Assembly (NCBI GenBank): GCA_029976805.1
Contig: JAPOLY010000021.1
Location: 1 to 36,567 of the forward strand
Source of the DNA: a bacterium
GTDB taxonomy: Bacteria > Planctomycetota > UBA8108 > UBA1146
Length of the DNA: 36,567 nucleotides
Direction: 5' to 3'
The notes under the pieces are model-generated. The model was not told the origin of the DNA. It did not search any database and saw nothing but the letters and a program-made list of their open reading frames with translations. Of this stretch, positions 10,052 to 17,156 are shown piece by piece. The position numbers were made by a program, and so were the translations under genes. Each line of letters opens with the position of its first letter. Position 1 is the first letter of the stretch.

Positions 10052-10093
10052 CATCCTTGGGATCTACACAAGAGACGAAAAAGAGGGAGACCG

Positions 10094-10306
10094 ATGATCT
10101 TCAGATTTCCAAGAAGGATTTTCGGAGTGCTTTTGATCATTTCAGGAATGGTGATCTTCGAATTCCCGGACATCATCCAATATGCACTGGCCGGTATGCT
10201 GGTTTTCTCGGGAGTAATGATGCTACTGGGCTCGTTCGCGCAGCCGGGGGGACCGAACCCTCAAGAGTCGCCTGGCACGGAAGCTGAATTTCGTAAACTC
10301 GATTAA
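10094..10306 (+). CDS. Small two-helix membrane protein (DUF3096-like, tentative)
   Basis: A 70-residue product preceded by AGAGGGAGA at good spacing. Two hydrophobic segments (about residues 8-22 and 28-48) are separated by a short FPD turn. The tail is hydrophilic, rich in Gly, Pro and Glu. Helix-FP-turn-helix is reminiscent of small DUF3096-type proteins, but I cannot confirm that. It lies between the thiolase gene and the convergent rsmG, whose stop is 5 bp away. Support comes from the ribosome site, hydrophobic pattern and fit in the gap; function is unknown. Confidence 0.6.
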   Translation: MIFRFPRRIFGVLLIISGMVIFEFPDIIQYALAGMLVFSGVMMLLGSFAQPGGPNPQESPGTEAEFRKLD

Positions 10307-10311
10307 TCGCC

Positions 10312-10983
10312 TCAACTCTTCTGGTTGTCGATGAGGATCAATCGGCGAATCGCCTCGTCTCCCGGAATCTGATACGGCTCGTCCAGCGCAACAAATAATT
10401 TGCGTTTCCACATCAGTCCGTCGACCGCAGCCAGTTCTTCGTTGGCGGCGGGGCCTTTCCACAAGAGTAACGGTCCATAGTAGTTGTGAGTGCACCATTC
10501 CAGGAGTCTCTCGACGGGGCCGACCGCCCGAGCCGTTACCAGATCCACCTCTTTGCGATGGGTACGGATCCAATCTTCAAAACGACTCCATACACACTGG
10601 ACCCGGTCTGAGAGGCCCAGTTCATCGACGAGTTCCTGTAGAAACTCGATCTTCTTTTTTCGAGAATCGAGGAGAGTAACTTTCAGGTGAGGGCAGGCGA
10701 GGGCGATGGATAGGCCCGGATATCCCGCGCCCGTTCCGAGATCGAGAACGTGCTTGAAGAGGGTTTCGCCTCCCTCCGCCAAGAGTGGCAATGCGGCCAA
10801 TGAATCAGCGGCATGACGAATCGCCATCTCCTCAGGCTCGGTGATACGGGTCAGGTTCATCACTTCATTGCGTTCGCGTACTCGCCATGCGTGAAGGGCA
10901 AGAGCTTCTCTGGCAAAGCCGGGGGCAAAGGGCCCCAGAGCGGCAATGAAGCGAGCGCTGAATTCGGAAGAAGTGAGTTCCAT
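10312..10983 (-). CDS. rsmG: 16S rRNA (guanine527-N7)-methyltransferase RsmG
   Basis: Methylates G527 of 16S rRNA at N7 using S-adenosylmethionine. The SAM site reads VLDLGTGAGYPGLSIA. It is followed by TLLDSRKKKIEFLQ and DLVTARAVGPVERLL, all hallmark RsmG motifs. From the Met at 10983 the protein is 223 residues, close to the usual 205-240. In-frame ATGs at 11013 and 11082 would give longer forms. No start has a strong ribosome site, and the reading frame stays open to 11430, far into the divergent msr gene. Homology begins around the chosen start. In many bacteria rsmG sits with mnmG/parA near the origin; here it does not. Confidence 0.9.
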   Translation of the reverse strand: MELTSSEFSARFIAALGPFAPGFAREALALHAWRVRERNEVMNLTRITEPEEMAIRHAADSLAALPLLAEGGETLFKHVLDLGTGAGYPGLSIALACPHLKVTLLDSRKKKIEFLQELVDELGLSDRVQCVWSRFEDWIRTHRKEVDLVTARAVGPVERLLEWCTHNYYGPLLLWKGPAANEELAAVDGLMWKRKLFVALDEPYQIPGDEAIRRLILIDNQKS

Positions 10984-11096
10984 CGTTCCCAACCTGAATT
11001 TCTGTGCTTCCATTGCCCAAAGCAGTTCGCTGTCCTTGGGCAACTGATTTTCAAAGGGTACCATGGAACTGGTTAATTTCATTTGAAGGAGCCGAA

Positions 11097-12053
11097 ATGA
11101 GCGACACCCGAAGAATTTCAGCCAGTGGTTTCCCTCTGGATCCGCTTCCGGCTGAGGTACTTCAGGCCCGAGTCGGGGCCCTGACTCCAGAGCAGCACCA
11201 CGTGACCCAGAAATCCGGTACGGAAGCTCCTTTCTGTGGTGGTTTTCTCGGTGAGAAGGAAGCCGGTATCTACTGCTGTGTCGTGTGCTCTCTGCCATTA
11301 TTCCGCTCTGAGCACAAGTTTGATTCGGGAACGGGTTGGCCCTCTTTCTTCGACACCTTTGACAGGGAACATGTTGCGGAGAAATCCGATGAATCCCATG
11401 GAATGATCCGGGTTGAAATTTGCTGCGCACGTTGTGATGCCCATCTGGGTCATGTTTTCCCTGATGGGCCGCCGCCTACCGGAGTTCGTCACTGCCTGAA
11501 CTCTGCTTCTCTTGAGTTTCTCACTCTGGACAAGGAGATCCCTCTCATGCCTGATTCACCCGAAAACCCGGAGCAGGGATTGGCAAGCGCCTACTTCGGT
11601 GGGGGCTGATTCTGGGGAGTGGAGGATCGCTTTGCGGCCCTCGATGGTGTCGTCGACGCCGTCTCCGGTTACATGGGAGGACATCAGGACAACCCGACCT
11701 ACGAACAGGTTTGCTCAGGGGATACCGGTCATGCTGAAACGGTCGAAGTCAAATACGACCCTGCCGAAGTCAGTTATGCCAAGCTGGTTGCCCTGTTTTT
11801 CGCACTTCATGACCCGACCACTCCGAATCAGCAGGGTCCCAATCGGGGAACCCAGTATCGATCAGTGGTCTTCAGCCACTCGGAATCAGAATCAGAAGAG
11901 GTGCGTGCGCAAATCAGGAATCTTGAGGAGAAAAAAGCCTATGGAGGAAGGCCGATCGTCACACAGGTGATCGACACCGCTCCACGCTTTTGGATCGCCG
12001 AGGATTACCACCAGGATTACTACAAGAAGCATCGGGGCTTCTGCTCATTCTGA
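11097..12053 (+). CDS. msrBA: Peptide methionine sulfoxide reductase MsrB-MsrA fusion, probable selenoprotein (UGA = Sec171)
   Basis: Repairs methionine-R-sulfoxide (MsrB half) and methionine-S-sulfoxide (MsrA half). Residues 1-150 are MsrB, with [15 protein letters not shown], zinc pairs CVVC and CARC, and catalytic Cys133 in [12 protein letters not shown] short linker leads to AYFGGG, then TGA at 11607, then [14 protein letters not shown] in the same frame. MsrA enzymes have GGCFWG here, so the TGA falls exactly on the catalytic cysteine (residue 171). The frame stays open through [27 protein letters not shown] MsrA motifs and EDYHQDYY to a TGA at 12051. A late Cys316 could act as resolving cysteine. 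If the TGA ended translation, MsrA would lack its nucleophile. Sec-MsrA proteins are known in some bacteria and algae. The ATG has AAGGAG seven bases upstream. Standard gene callers will split this into two genes. Confidence 0.87.
11607..11609 (+). other. In-frame UGA, probable selenocysteine codon (Sec171 of MsrBA)
   Basis: The codons around it read Tyr-Phe-Gly-Gly-Gly-UGA-Phe-Trp-Gly-Val-Glu, replacing the Cys of the MsrA GCFWG active site. Both flanks are conserved MsrA sequence in one continuous frame, which argues against a true stop. A TGC or TGT misread cannot be excluded from sequence alone. Confidence 0.85.
11622..11642 (+). promoter_or_regulatory. Candidate bacterial SECIS hairpin in msrBA
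   Basis: Starting 12 bases after the UGA, GAGG (11622-11625) pairs with CCUC (11639-11642). UCGC (11627-11630) pairs with GCGG (11634-11637), leaving one A.C mismatch and a UUU loop. The apex lies 22-24 bases after the UGA, within the range expected for SelB-dependent elements. The stem is short and its loop is not a textbook SECIS, so this is a candidate only. Confidence 0.45.
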
Positions 12054-12063
12054 TTGCAATCAG
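12050..12063. other. Perfect palindrome holding both convergent stop codons (msrBA and cstA)
   Basis: The 14-base palindrome CTGATTGCAATCAG contains the msrBA stop (12051-12053) and, on the other strand, the cstA stop (12062-12060). No T-run follows on either side, so it is not a classical terminator. Confidence 0.7.
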
Positions 12064-13847
12064 TCTTTACCCACTCGCTGAACCACACCGAGTTCGTTGA
12101 CGCTGCCGTGGATGGATTCCTTTCCTTTGAGGGCGAGCAATCCCTCGGTAAGCATCCAGGCCTGCAAGATGATTCCCAATCCAAGGACTCCGACCTGATG
12201 CCATGGGATCGAATCCCCACTCAGCAGCTCAGCCATTTTCACTGTTGCCGCCCAGCCGACGATAAAAGTCAATGCGACCAGAGGAATCAGGGTCGGCAAT
12301 ACCGGTCGCCCCCGTCGGGATTGCCAGGTGGTCAAGACGACCAGAGTCAATGAAGCAAGCAGTTGATTGGTCACACCGAAGATGGGCCAAAGCACGAGTC
12401 CGCCCGTTCCTCCTTCTCCGGCCAGAAGTGCCAAGGCACCTGCGGAGATGACTGCCGTTGCTGCGGCGACATGGCGATTCTCGAGAATCCTGAGGCCACT
12501 GCTGCGCCCAAGCTCCTCCAGTACATAGCGTTGAATCCGGGTGGCGCTGTCCATGGTGGTCGCCGCAAATGAAATGATGACAACGGTTACTACTGAGGCG
12601 AGAAACTCGATGGCCAGAAAGGGGACCGCTTCCTGAATGAACCGGGCACCGCCATATATGAACCCGTCGAGTCGAACGATCAGAGAATCGGAGCCGACCC
12701 AATTAGAGGAGTACTTTGCTGTCCATGCGGCTTGGTCAGCAAAGCCTGCAGCAGAAACACAACAGAGGATGACGATGACCGCGAGGCCTCCCTCCAGAAT
12801 CATCGCCCCGTATCCGATGCTGCGTGCGTGGCTTTCAGATTCGAGCTGCTTGGAAGTAGTTCCGCTCGCCACCATGCAATGAAAACCGCTGATGGCACCG
12901 CACGCGATGGTGATAAAGAGGAAGGGAAAGAGCGGGGGAGCCTCTGAGGGAAGGGTCTGATTGATGGCAGGAGCGACAATCTCCAGATCAGAGCTGCCAG
13001 ATACTGTGGCGACAACCATGCCGACGAGCAGAGCACCGATGGCGGCGAACAACTGATGGGAATTGATGGCATCCCGGGGTTGCAAGAGTTTCTGCACCGG
13101 CATGCTGCTGGCGATCCATGCATAGATGAAGAGAACGAAGAGCCAAAAGAGGCGTGAATTTTCCTTGAGAGTCTCTCCCAGCGGAGAGTTGCCCCATTCG
13201 AATGCCAGCAGAGGGCGAACCGATTCGTGAGAACCGATCCCGATGCACAGATACATGGTGATCAACGCCAATCCGCCCCAGATCAACATCGATCCACCCC
13301 GAAGCAATTTCCAACCGACGAGCAGGGCCAGCGGAATTTCGATCCATACCGCGAGAATGCTTTCGGGATGAGCTGCGAAAAGACTGGCTATGACAAAGGC
13401 AAAAACAGCCAGTACCACCCACAGTGCAAGCATGATGAAGATCAGAAAAATAGTCCTGACGCGTGGGGACAGGATTTCGGCGCAGAGGTCACCGATACTG
13501 CGCCCCTGATTGCGAGCAGAAAGTACCAGGGATCCCAGATCATGAACGGCGCCGATGAAAATTGATCCAAAAACGACCCATAGCAATGCGGGGAGCCAAC
13601 CCCAGGTCACTGCCACCGCGGGCCCTACGATCGGACCCGCACCGGCGATGGTGACATAATGGTGACCAAAGAGAATCGATCGCTTTGTAGGAACGAAATC
13701 GATGCCATTTGCCTGTTGGTTACTGGGAAGAGCATGATCTTCAAACTCACCGAGGCCAAATACACGGGTGGAGATCCATTTGCCGTAGAAGCGATATCCC
13801 CACCAGAGAGCGAGTGCGGAAATCAGGGCAAGGAGGGTAATCTGCAT
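12060..13847 (-). CDS. cstA: CstA family carbon starvation protein, peptide/pyruvate transporter
   Basis: A large inner-membrane protein of 595 residues with many hydrophobic helices. The N-terminal block has the family signature FGHHYVTIAGAGPIVGPA, then AVTWGWLPALLWV and FIGAVHDLGSL. CstA proteins import peptides or pyruvate during carbon limitation. The ATG at 13847 is preferred over a TTG at 13880 because the hydrophobic N-terminus MQITLLALISAL begins there and GGAGGAAAGG lies just upstream. It is convergent with msrBA (6 bp between stops) and divergent from the symporter pair. Its neighbours are all transporters, consistent with a nutrient-uptake block. Family is certain; substrate is not. 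Confidence 0.92.
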   Translation of the reverse strand: MQITLLALISALALWWGYRFYGKWISTRVFGLGEFEDHALPSNQQANGIDFVPTKRSILFGHHYVTIAGAGPIVGPAVAVTWGWLPALLWVVFGSIFIGAVHDLGSLVLSARNQGRSIGDLCAEILSPRVRTIFLIFIMLALWVVLAVFAFVIASLFAAHPESILAVWIEIPLALLVGWKLLRGGSMLIWGGLALITMYLCIGIGSHESVRPLLAFEWGNSPLGETLKENSRLFWLFVLFIYAWIASSMPVQKLLQPRDAINSHQLFAAIGALLVGMVVATVSGSSDLEIVAPAINQTLPSEAPPLFPFLFITIACGAISGFHCMVASGTTSKQLESESHARSIGYGAMILEGGLAVIVILCCVSAAGFADQAAWTAKYSSNWVGSDSLIVRLDGFIYGGARFIQEAVPFLAIEFLASVVTVVIISFAATTMDSATRIQRYVLEELGRSSGLRILENRHVAAATAVISAGALALLAGEGGTGGLVLWPIFGVTNQLLASLTLVVLTTWQSRRGRPVLPTLIPLVALTFIVGWAATVKMAELLSGDSIPWHQVGVLGLGIILQAWMLTEGLLALKGKESIHGSVNELGVVQRVGKD

Positions 13848-13905
13848 CGGTGGACCTTTCCTCCGCTGGCGATTCTTCAAAGGGTTCGTCCAAGAGTTTA
13901 GTCTC

Positions 13906-13933
13906 TTGACCCCTAATTTCCATCTTCCATGAT
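13906..13933 (+). promoter_or_regulatory. Possible sigma-70 promoter for the symporter operon
   Basis: TTGACC (13906-13911) is followed after 16 bases by CATGAT (13928-13933), matching the -35 box at 5 of 6 and the -10 box at 4 of 6. The inferred start site is about 20 bases before the ATG at 13959. It sits in the 111-bp gap between divergent cstA and the symporter small subunit. Confidence 0.35.
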
Positions 13934-13958
13934 GGTTTGAAGGGATCGGGGGGAAGAC

Positions 13959-14267
13959 ATGGCTGCTGAATCAAAGGGTGATCAACCGGACGATCAACAA
14001 AATGTGTCGGAGGATCACCGCCTCTATTGGCGTAAAAATCTGCAGTTGATCGCCATACTGCTCTTCATATGGGCCTTTGTCTCATTTGGTCTTGGATTGG
14101 CATTTGCCGATTCTCTCCATGGCATATTGGCGCCCCTTCCTGGTACTCCTCTGGGTTTCTGGTTTGCTCAACAGGGCTCCATCTTCACATTTGTGATTCT
14201 GATTTGGGTCTATGCATGGCGCATGAACAAGCTCGATGACGAGTACTTCTCGAATGGAGACGAGTGA
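13959..14267 (+). CDS. Sodium/solute symporter small subunit (DUF4212)
   Basis: A 102-residue membrane protein with two helices (about 30-50 and 67-86). Conserved DUF4212 elements are YWRKNLQL, a mid-protein Phe-rich helix, GTPLGFWFAQQGSI and WVYAWRMNKLDDEY. In known operons this subunit always precedes a large SSS-family symporter, as here. The ATG follows a GGGGGGAAG ribosome site. The stop overlaps the start of the large subunit by one base (TGATG), so the two are probably translated together. It likely assists assembly or function of the transporter. Confidence 0.92.
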   Translation: MAAESKGDQPDDQQNVSEDHRLYWRKNLQLIAILLFIWAFVSFGLGLAFADSLHGILAPLPGTPLGFWFAQQGSIFTFVILIWVYAWRMNKLDDEYFSNGDE

Positions 14268-15976
14268 TGGAGATCCAGCAGTGGACTGCAATCCTGGTCG
14301 GTGCTTCGTTTCTGCTCTACATCGTGATCGCCCTGAAATCACGGGCGAACAGCACTGGCGAGTTTTATGTTGCCGGTGGACATGTGCCACCACTCGCCAA
14401 CGGAATGGCGACTGCAGCGGACTGGATGAGTGCGGCTTCCTTTATCTCGATGGCGGGATTGATCTCTTTCTCAGGATTTGATGGGTCCGTCTATTTGATG
14501 GGTTGGACCGGTGGGTATGTCCTCCTCGCCCTCTTGTTGGCTCCCTACTTGAGAAAGTTTGGAAAATTCACGGTTCCTGATTTCATCGGTGAGAGGTACT
14601 ACTCGCAAACAGCCCGAGTGGTGGCAGTCGTTTGTGCCATCTTCGTTTCCTTCACCTATGTTGCTGGACAAATGAGAGGTGTAGGTCTGGTCTTCAGCCG
14701 TTTTCTGGAAGTGGATATCACCAGCGGTGTCATGATCGGTATGGCCATCGTCTTCATGTATGCCGTGTTGGGTGGCATGAAGGGAATCACCTATACTCAG
14801 GTGGCGCAGTACTGTGTTTTGATTTTCGCATTCATGGTTCCGGCGATCTTCATTTCCATCCATGTGGCTGATTGGGCGATTCCACAGATCGGTTTCGGTA
14901 TGGATTCCCCGGGGCAAGGGACCTCCCTGTTGCAACGGTTGAATGGATTACATGAAGAATTAGGGTTCTCCTCCTACACCCGGGGGGGCGGGAATACGCT
15001 CAACCTTATTGCCATTACCTTTGCACTGATGGCGGGAACAGCAGGCTTGCCCCATGTGATTATTCGCTTCTACACAGTTCCTCGGGTCCGTGATGCAAGG
15101 ACCTCTGCAGGCTGGGCTTTGCTCTTCATCGCGATCCTTTACACGACAGCTCCGGCTGTTGCAGTCTTTGCCCGAACCAATTTGATCGACACGGTCTACA
15201 CGGAGGGTCAGTTCCAATCCCATGAGAGCATGCCGGAGTGGTTCAAAGCCTGGGAAGGGACAGGGCTGATTCGACATGAGGATCACAATGGTGATGGATT
15301 GGTTCAATACGTGGGGGCCGCTGCTGTCGATGGTGAGGGCCAACCGATCCGCAACGAGTTAACCATCGATCGGGATATCATGGTGCTTGCCAATCCGGAG
15401 ATCGCCGGCTTGCCCAATTGGGTGATCGGATTGGTGGCTGCAGGAGGTCTTGCTGCGGCACTCTCCACTGCAGCAGGACTATTGCTGGTCGTTTCGACCT
15501 CATTCTCCCATGATCTTTTACGCAAGTGGCTCAAGCCCGACCTCTCCGATCGACAGGAATTGATGGCTGCGCGTATCGCTGCAGGTGTGGCAGTCTGTTT
15601 CGCCGGTTATTTGGGAATCAACCCGCCCGGTTTTGTCGGTGAAGTGGTCGCATTTGCCTTTGGCCTTGCAGCAGCCAGTTTCTTCCCGGCAATTTTCATG
15701 GGGATCTTCACCAAAAGGATGAATCGCGAAGGAGCGATCGCTGGCATGGTGGTCGGATTGGTTTTCACTGCCGGCTACATCGTCTACTTCCGTTTCCTCC
15801 ATCCGGAACTGGACAATCCAGAGAACTGGTGGTGGGGTATCTCACCGAAGGGGATTGGCTCAGTCGGAATGTGCTTCAACTTCATGGTGGCCGGAATCGT
15901 TCGCAGTCTCACTGCAGATCCCCCGGACGAGGTGGTTGAGATGGTCGAGCAAATCAGGATCCCGGAGAAGCCCTAG
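14267..15976 (+). CDS. Sodium/solute symporter large subunit (SSS family, acetate-permease-like)
   Basis: A 569-residue multi-pass inner-membrane protein of the SSS family, close to ActP and the VC_2705-type subgroup found with DUF4212. Typical motifs are TGEFYVAGGHVPPLANGMATAADWMSA-type N-terminal residues, GGMKGITYTQV, and GTAGLPHVIIRFYTVP. An extra hydrophilic loop (about residues 315-375) lies between helices, as usual for this subgroup. I use the ATG at 14267 with GGAG upstream; a GTG directly before it is also possible. The probable substrate is acetate or another small monocarboxylate driven by sodium, inferred from family. Its stop overlaps that of the convergent EamA gene at a CTAG. 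Confidence 0.91.
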   Translation: MEIQQWTAILVGASFLLYIVIALKSRANSTGEFYVAGGHVPPLANGMATAADWMSAASFISMAGLISFSGFDGSVYLMGWTGGYVLLALLLAPYLRKFGKFTVPDFIGERYYSQTARVVAVVCAIFVSFTYVAGQMRGVGLVFSRFLEVDITSGVMIGMAIVFMYAVLGGMKGITYTQVAQYCVLIFAFMVPAIFISIHVADWAIPQIGFGMDSPGQGTSLLQRLNGLHEELGFSSYTRGGGNTLNLIAITFALMAGTAGLPHVIIRFYTVPRVRDARTSAGWALLFIAILYTTAPAVAVFARTNLIDTVYTEGQFQSHESMPEWFKAWEGTGLIRHEDHNGDGLVQYVGAAAVDGEGQPIRNELTIDRDIMVLANPEIAGLPNWVIGLVAAGGLAAALSTAAGLLLVVSTSFSHDLLRKWLKPDLSDRQELMAARIAAGVAVCFAGYLGINPPGFVGEVVAFAFGLAAASFFPAIFMGIFTKRMNREGAIAGMVVGLVFTAGYIVYFRFLHPELDNPENWWWGISPKGIGSVGMCFNFMVAGIVRSLTADPPDEVVEMVEQIRIPEKP

Positions 15977-16908
15977 GCCGCTGTGTCAGGTTTTTTTTGG
16001 CCGGGTAATCCCAGTTCGGCCACTAACATGCCTGCGATCATCAGCATGCCACCGGAAGCAGCGGTCCAGCTGAGGAGTTCTCCGATCAGCCACCAGGAGA
16101 AGAGAGCTGCCATGACCGGCTCCATGGCGAAGACCACCGCCGTACTGACAGCGGTCGTCGATTTCTGGGCCCAGGTCTGAATCAGAAATGCTGCAGCCGT
16201 GGCCAAAACTCCGGTCAGGGCGACCGCACCCCATACCGTCATCGATAAATCTGAGTAATCAGGGATCTCTTCAAGTGTCAGTGCCGCGATCACAGACAGA
16301 ACGAAGACGGTGCCGATCTCTACTGTCGTCAACGCCAGAGCAGAGAGTTTCGAGGCATAGCGTGCCTTGAAGATGATCTGAAATGCGAAAGCGATGGTGC
16401 AGCCAAAGGAGATCGTGTCACCGCGAACGATGTCGAGGTTGGCCGGAGGGTCCGCCAGTTGTGCTTCACCTCCAAAAGTCATCAGCCCCAGGCCCGAAGC
16501 AGCGAGAAGGACTCCGGTGATCACTCCCCGGTTCATTTTTTCCTTGAGAAACAGTAATGCCAGTGGGGGGACGACCACGACCGAAAGTCCCGTCAGAAAA
16601 CCGGAGTGGGCAGGGGTGGTGTAGAGGAGGCCGGTCGTCTGGCAGGTGTACCCCAGCCAGAGTGAGAGACCTGTCAGCAATCCGGCCTTCCACAGAATGC
16701 GTGGATCACTCTTTGACGGCTGGTTCCGGCGCATTCTCCGAAGGAGTAGCAAAGGCAGAAGGATGAGACTGGCGACTCCGAAGCGCAGCACATGAAAGGA
16801 GTGAACCGGGATTTCCCCGATGGCCTTCTGAACCGAGACAAAAGTTGCTCCCCAGACCACGACCACCAGAAAGAGTGCGAATTCGGCTCTACGTGCCTTG
16901 GAAATCAA
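15973..16908 (-). CDS. DMT superfamily transporter, EamA type
   Basis: An inner-membrane exporter-type protein of about 311 residues with ten predicted helices in two EamA repeats. Repeat one begins LFLVVVVWGATFVSVQKAI. The typical QTTGLLYTTPAHSGFLTGL segment follows; the second repeat contains VWGAVALTGVLATAAAFLIQ. EamA proteins export amino acids or other metabolites; the substrate here is unknown. The start is uncertain. The frame has no ATG before the first helix. A TTG at 16908 with AAAGG upstream gives the usual length, while a TTG at 17022 would add 38 basic residues. It is convergent with the symporter, sharing a CTAG of overlapping stops. Confidence 0.85.
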   Translation of the reverse strand: MISKARRAEFALFLVVVVWGATFVSVQKAIGEIPVHSFHVLRFGVASLILLPLLLLRRMRRNQPSKSDPRILWKAGLLTGLSLWLGYTCQTTGLLYTTPAHSGFLTGLSVVVVPPLALLFLKEKMNRGVITGVLLAASGLGLMTFGGEAQLADPPANLDIVRGDTISFGCTIAFAFQIIFKARYASKLSALALTTVEIGTVFVLSVIAALTLEEIPDYSDLSMTVWGAVALTGVLATAAAFLIQTWAQKSTTAVSTAVVFAMEPVMAALFSWWLIGELLSWTAASGGMLMIAGMLVAELGLPGQKKPDTAA

Positions 16909-17156
16909 TCTATCGGCCTTTCTGGTCCTTCGGATACGCTTCTCAGTTTCTGCCTTCCGTGTTATCTTGCACAGAATCCCGGAAGTCCACCGGGGAATCG
17001 GATTTAGTGAAACGATCCACAATCCCGATTCCCGGGCTCGTCGCAGAAATCCCCGCTGACACGGGGTGATTCAGGCTGTTGGCGACACAGGGGATGACCC
17101 TCGATTTTTCGTAATTCCGCACCCTCCTTTCAAGGACAGGGGCAGGCAGGAGAGAA

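Noticed and set aside
10273..10288. TGGCACG-like sigma-54 promoter half
   Set aside because: It lies inside the small membrane gene, the GC half-site is poor, and the next gene downstream is convergent.
10984..11430. N-terminal extension of RsmG
   Set aside because: The open frame runs antisense through msrBA coding sequence and shows no RsmG homology.
11607..11619. Separate msrB and msrA genes, with msrA starting at GTG 11619
   Set aside because: The second gene would lack the MsrA nucleophile and the conserved GxFWG segment, which lie in frame just before it. There is no ribosome site for the GTG. A Sec codon explains everything better.
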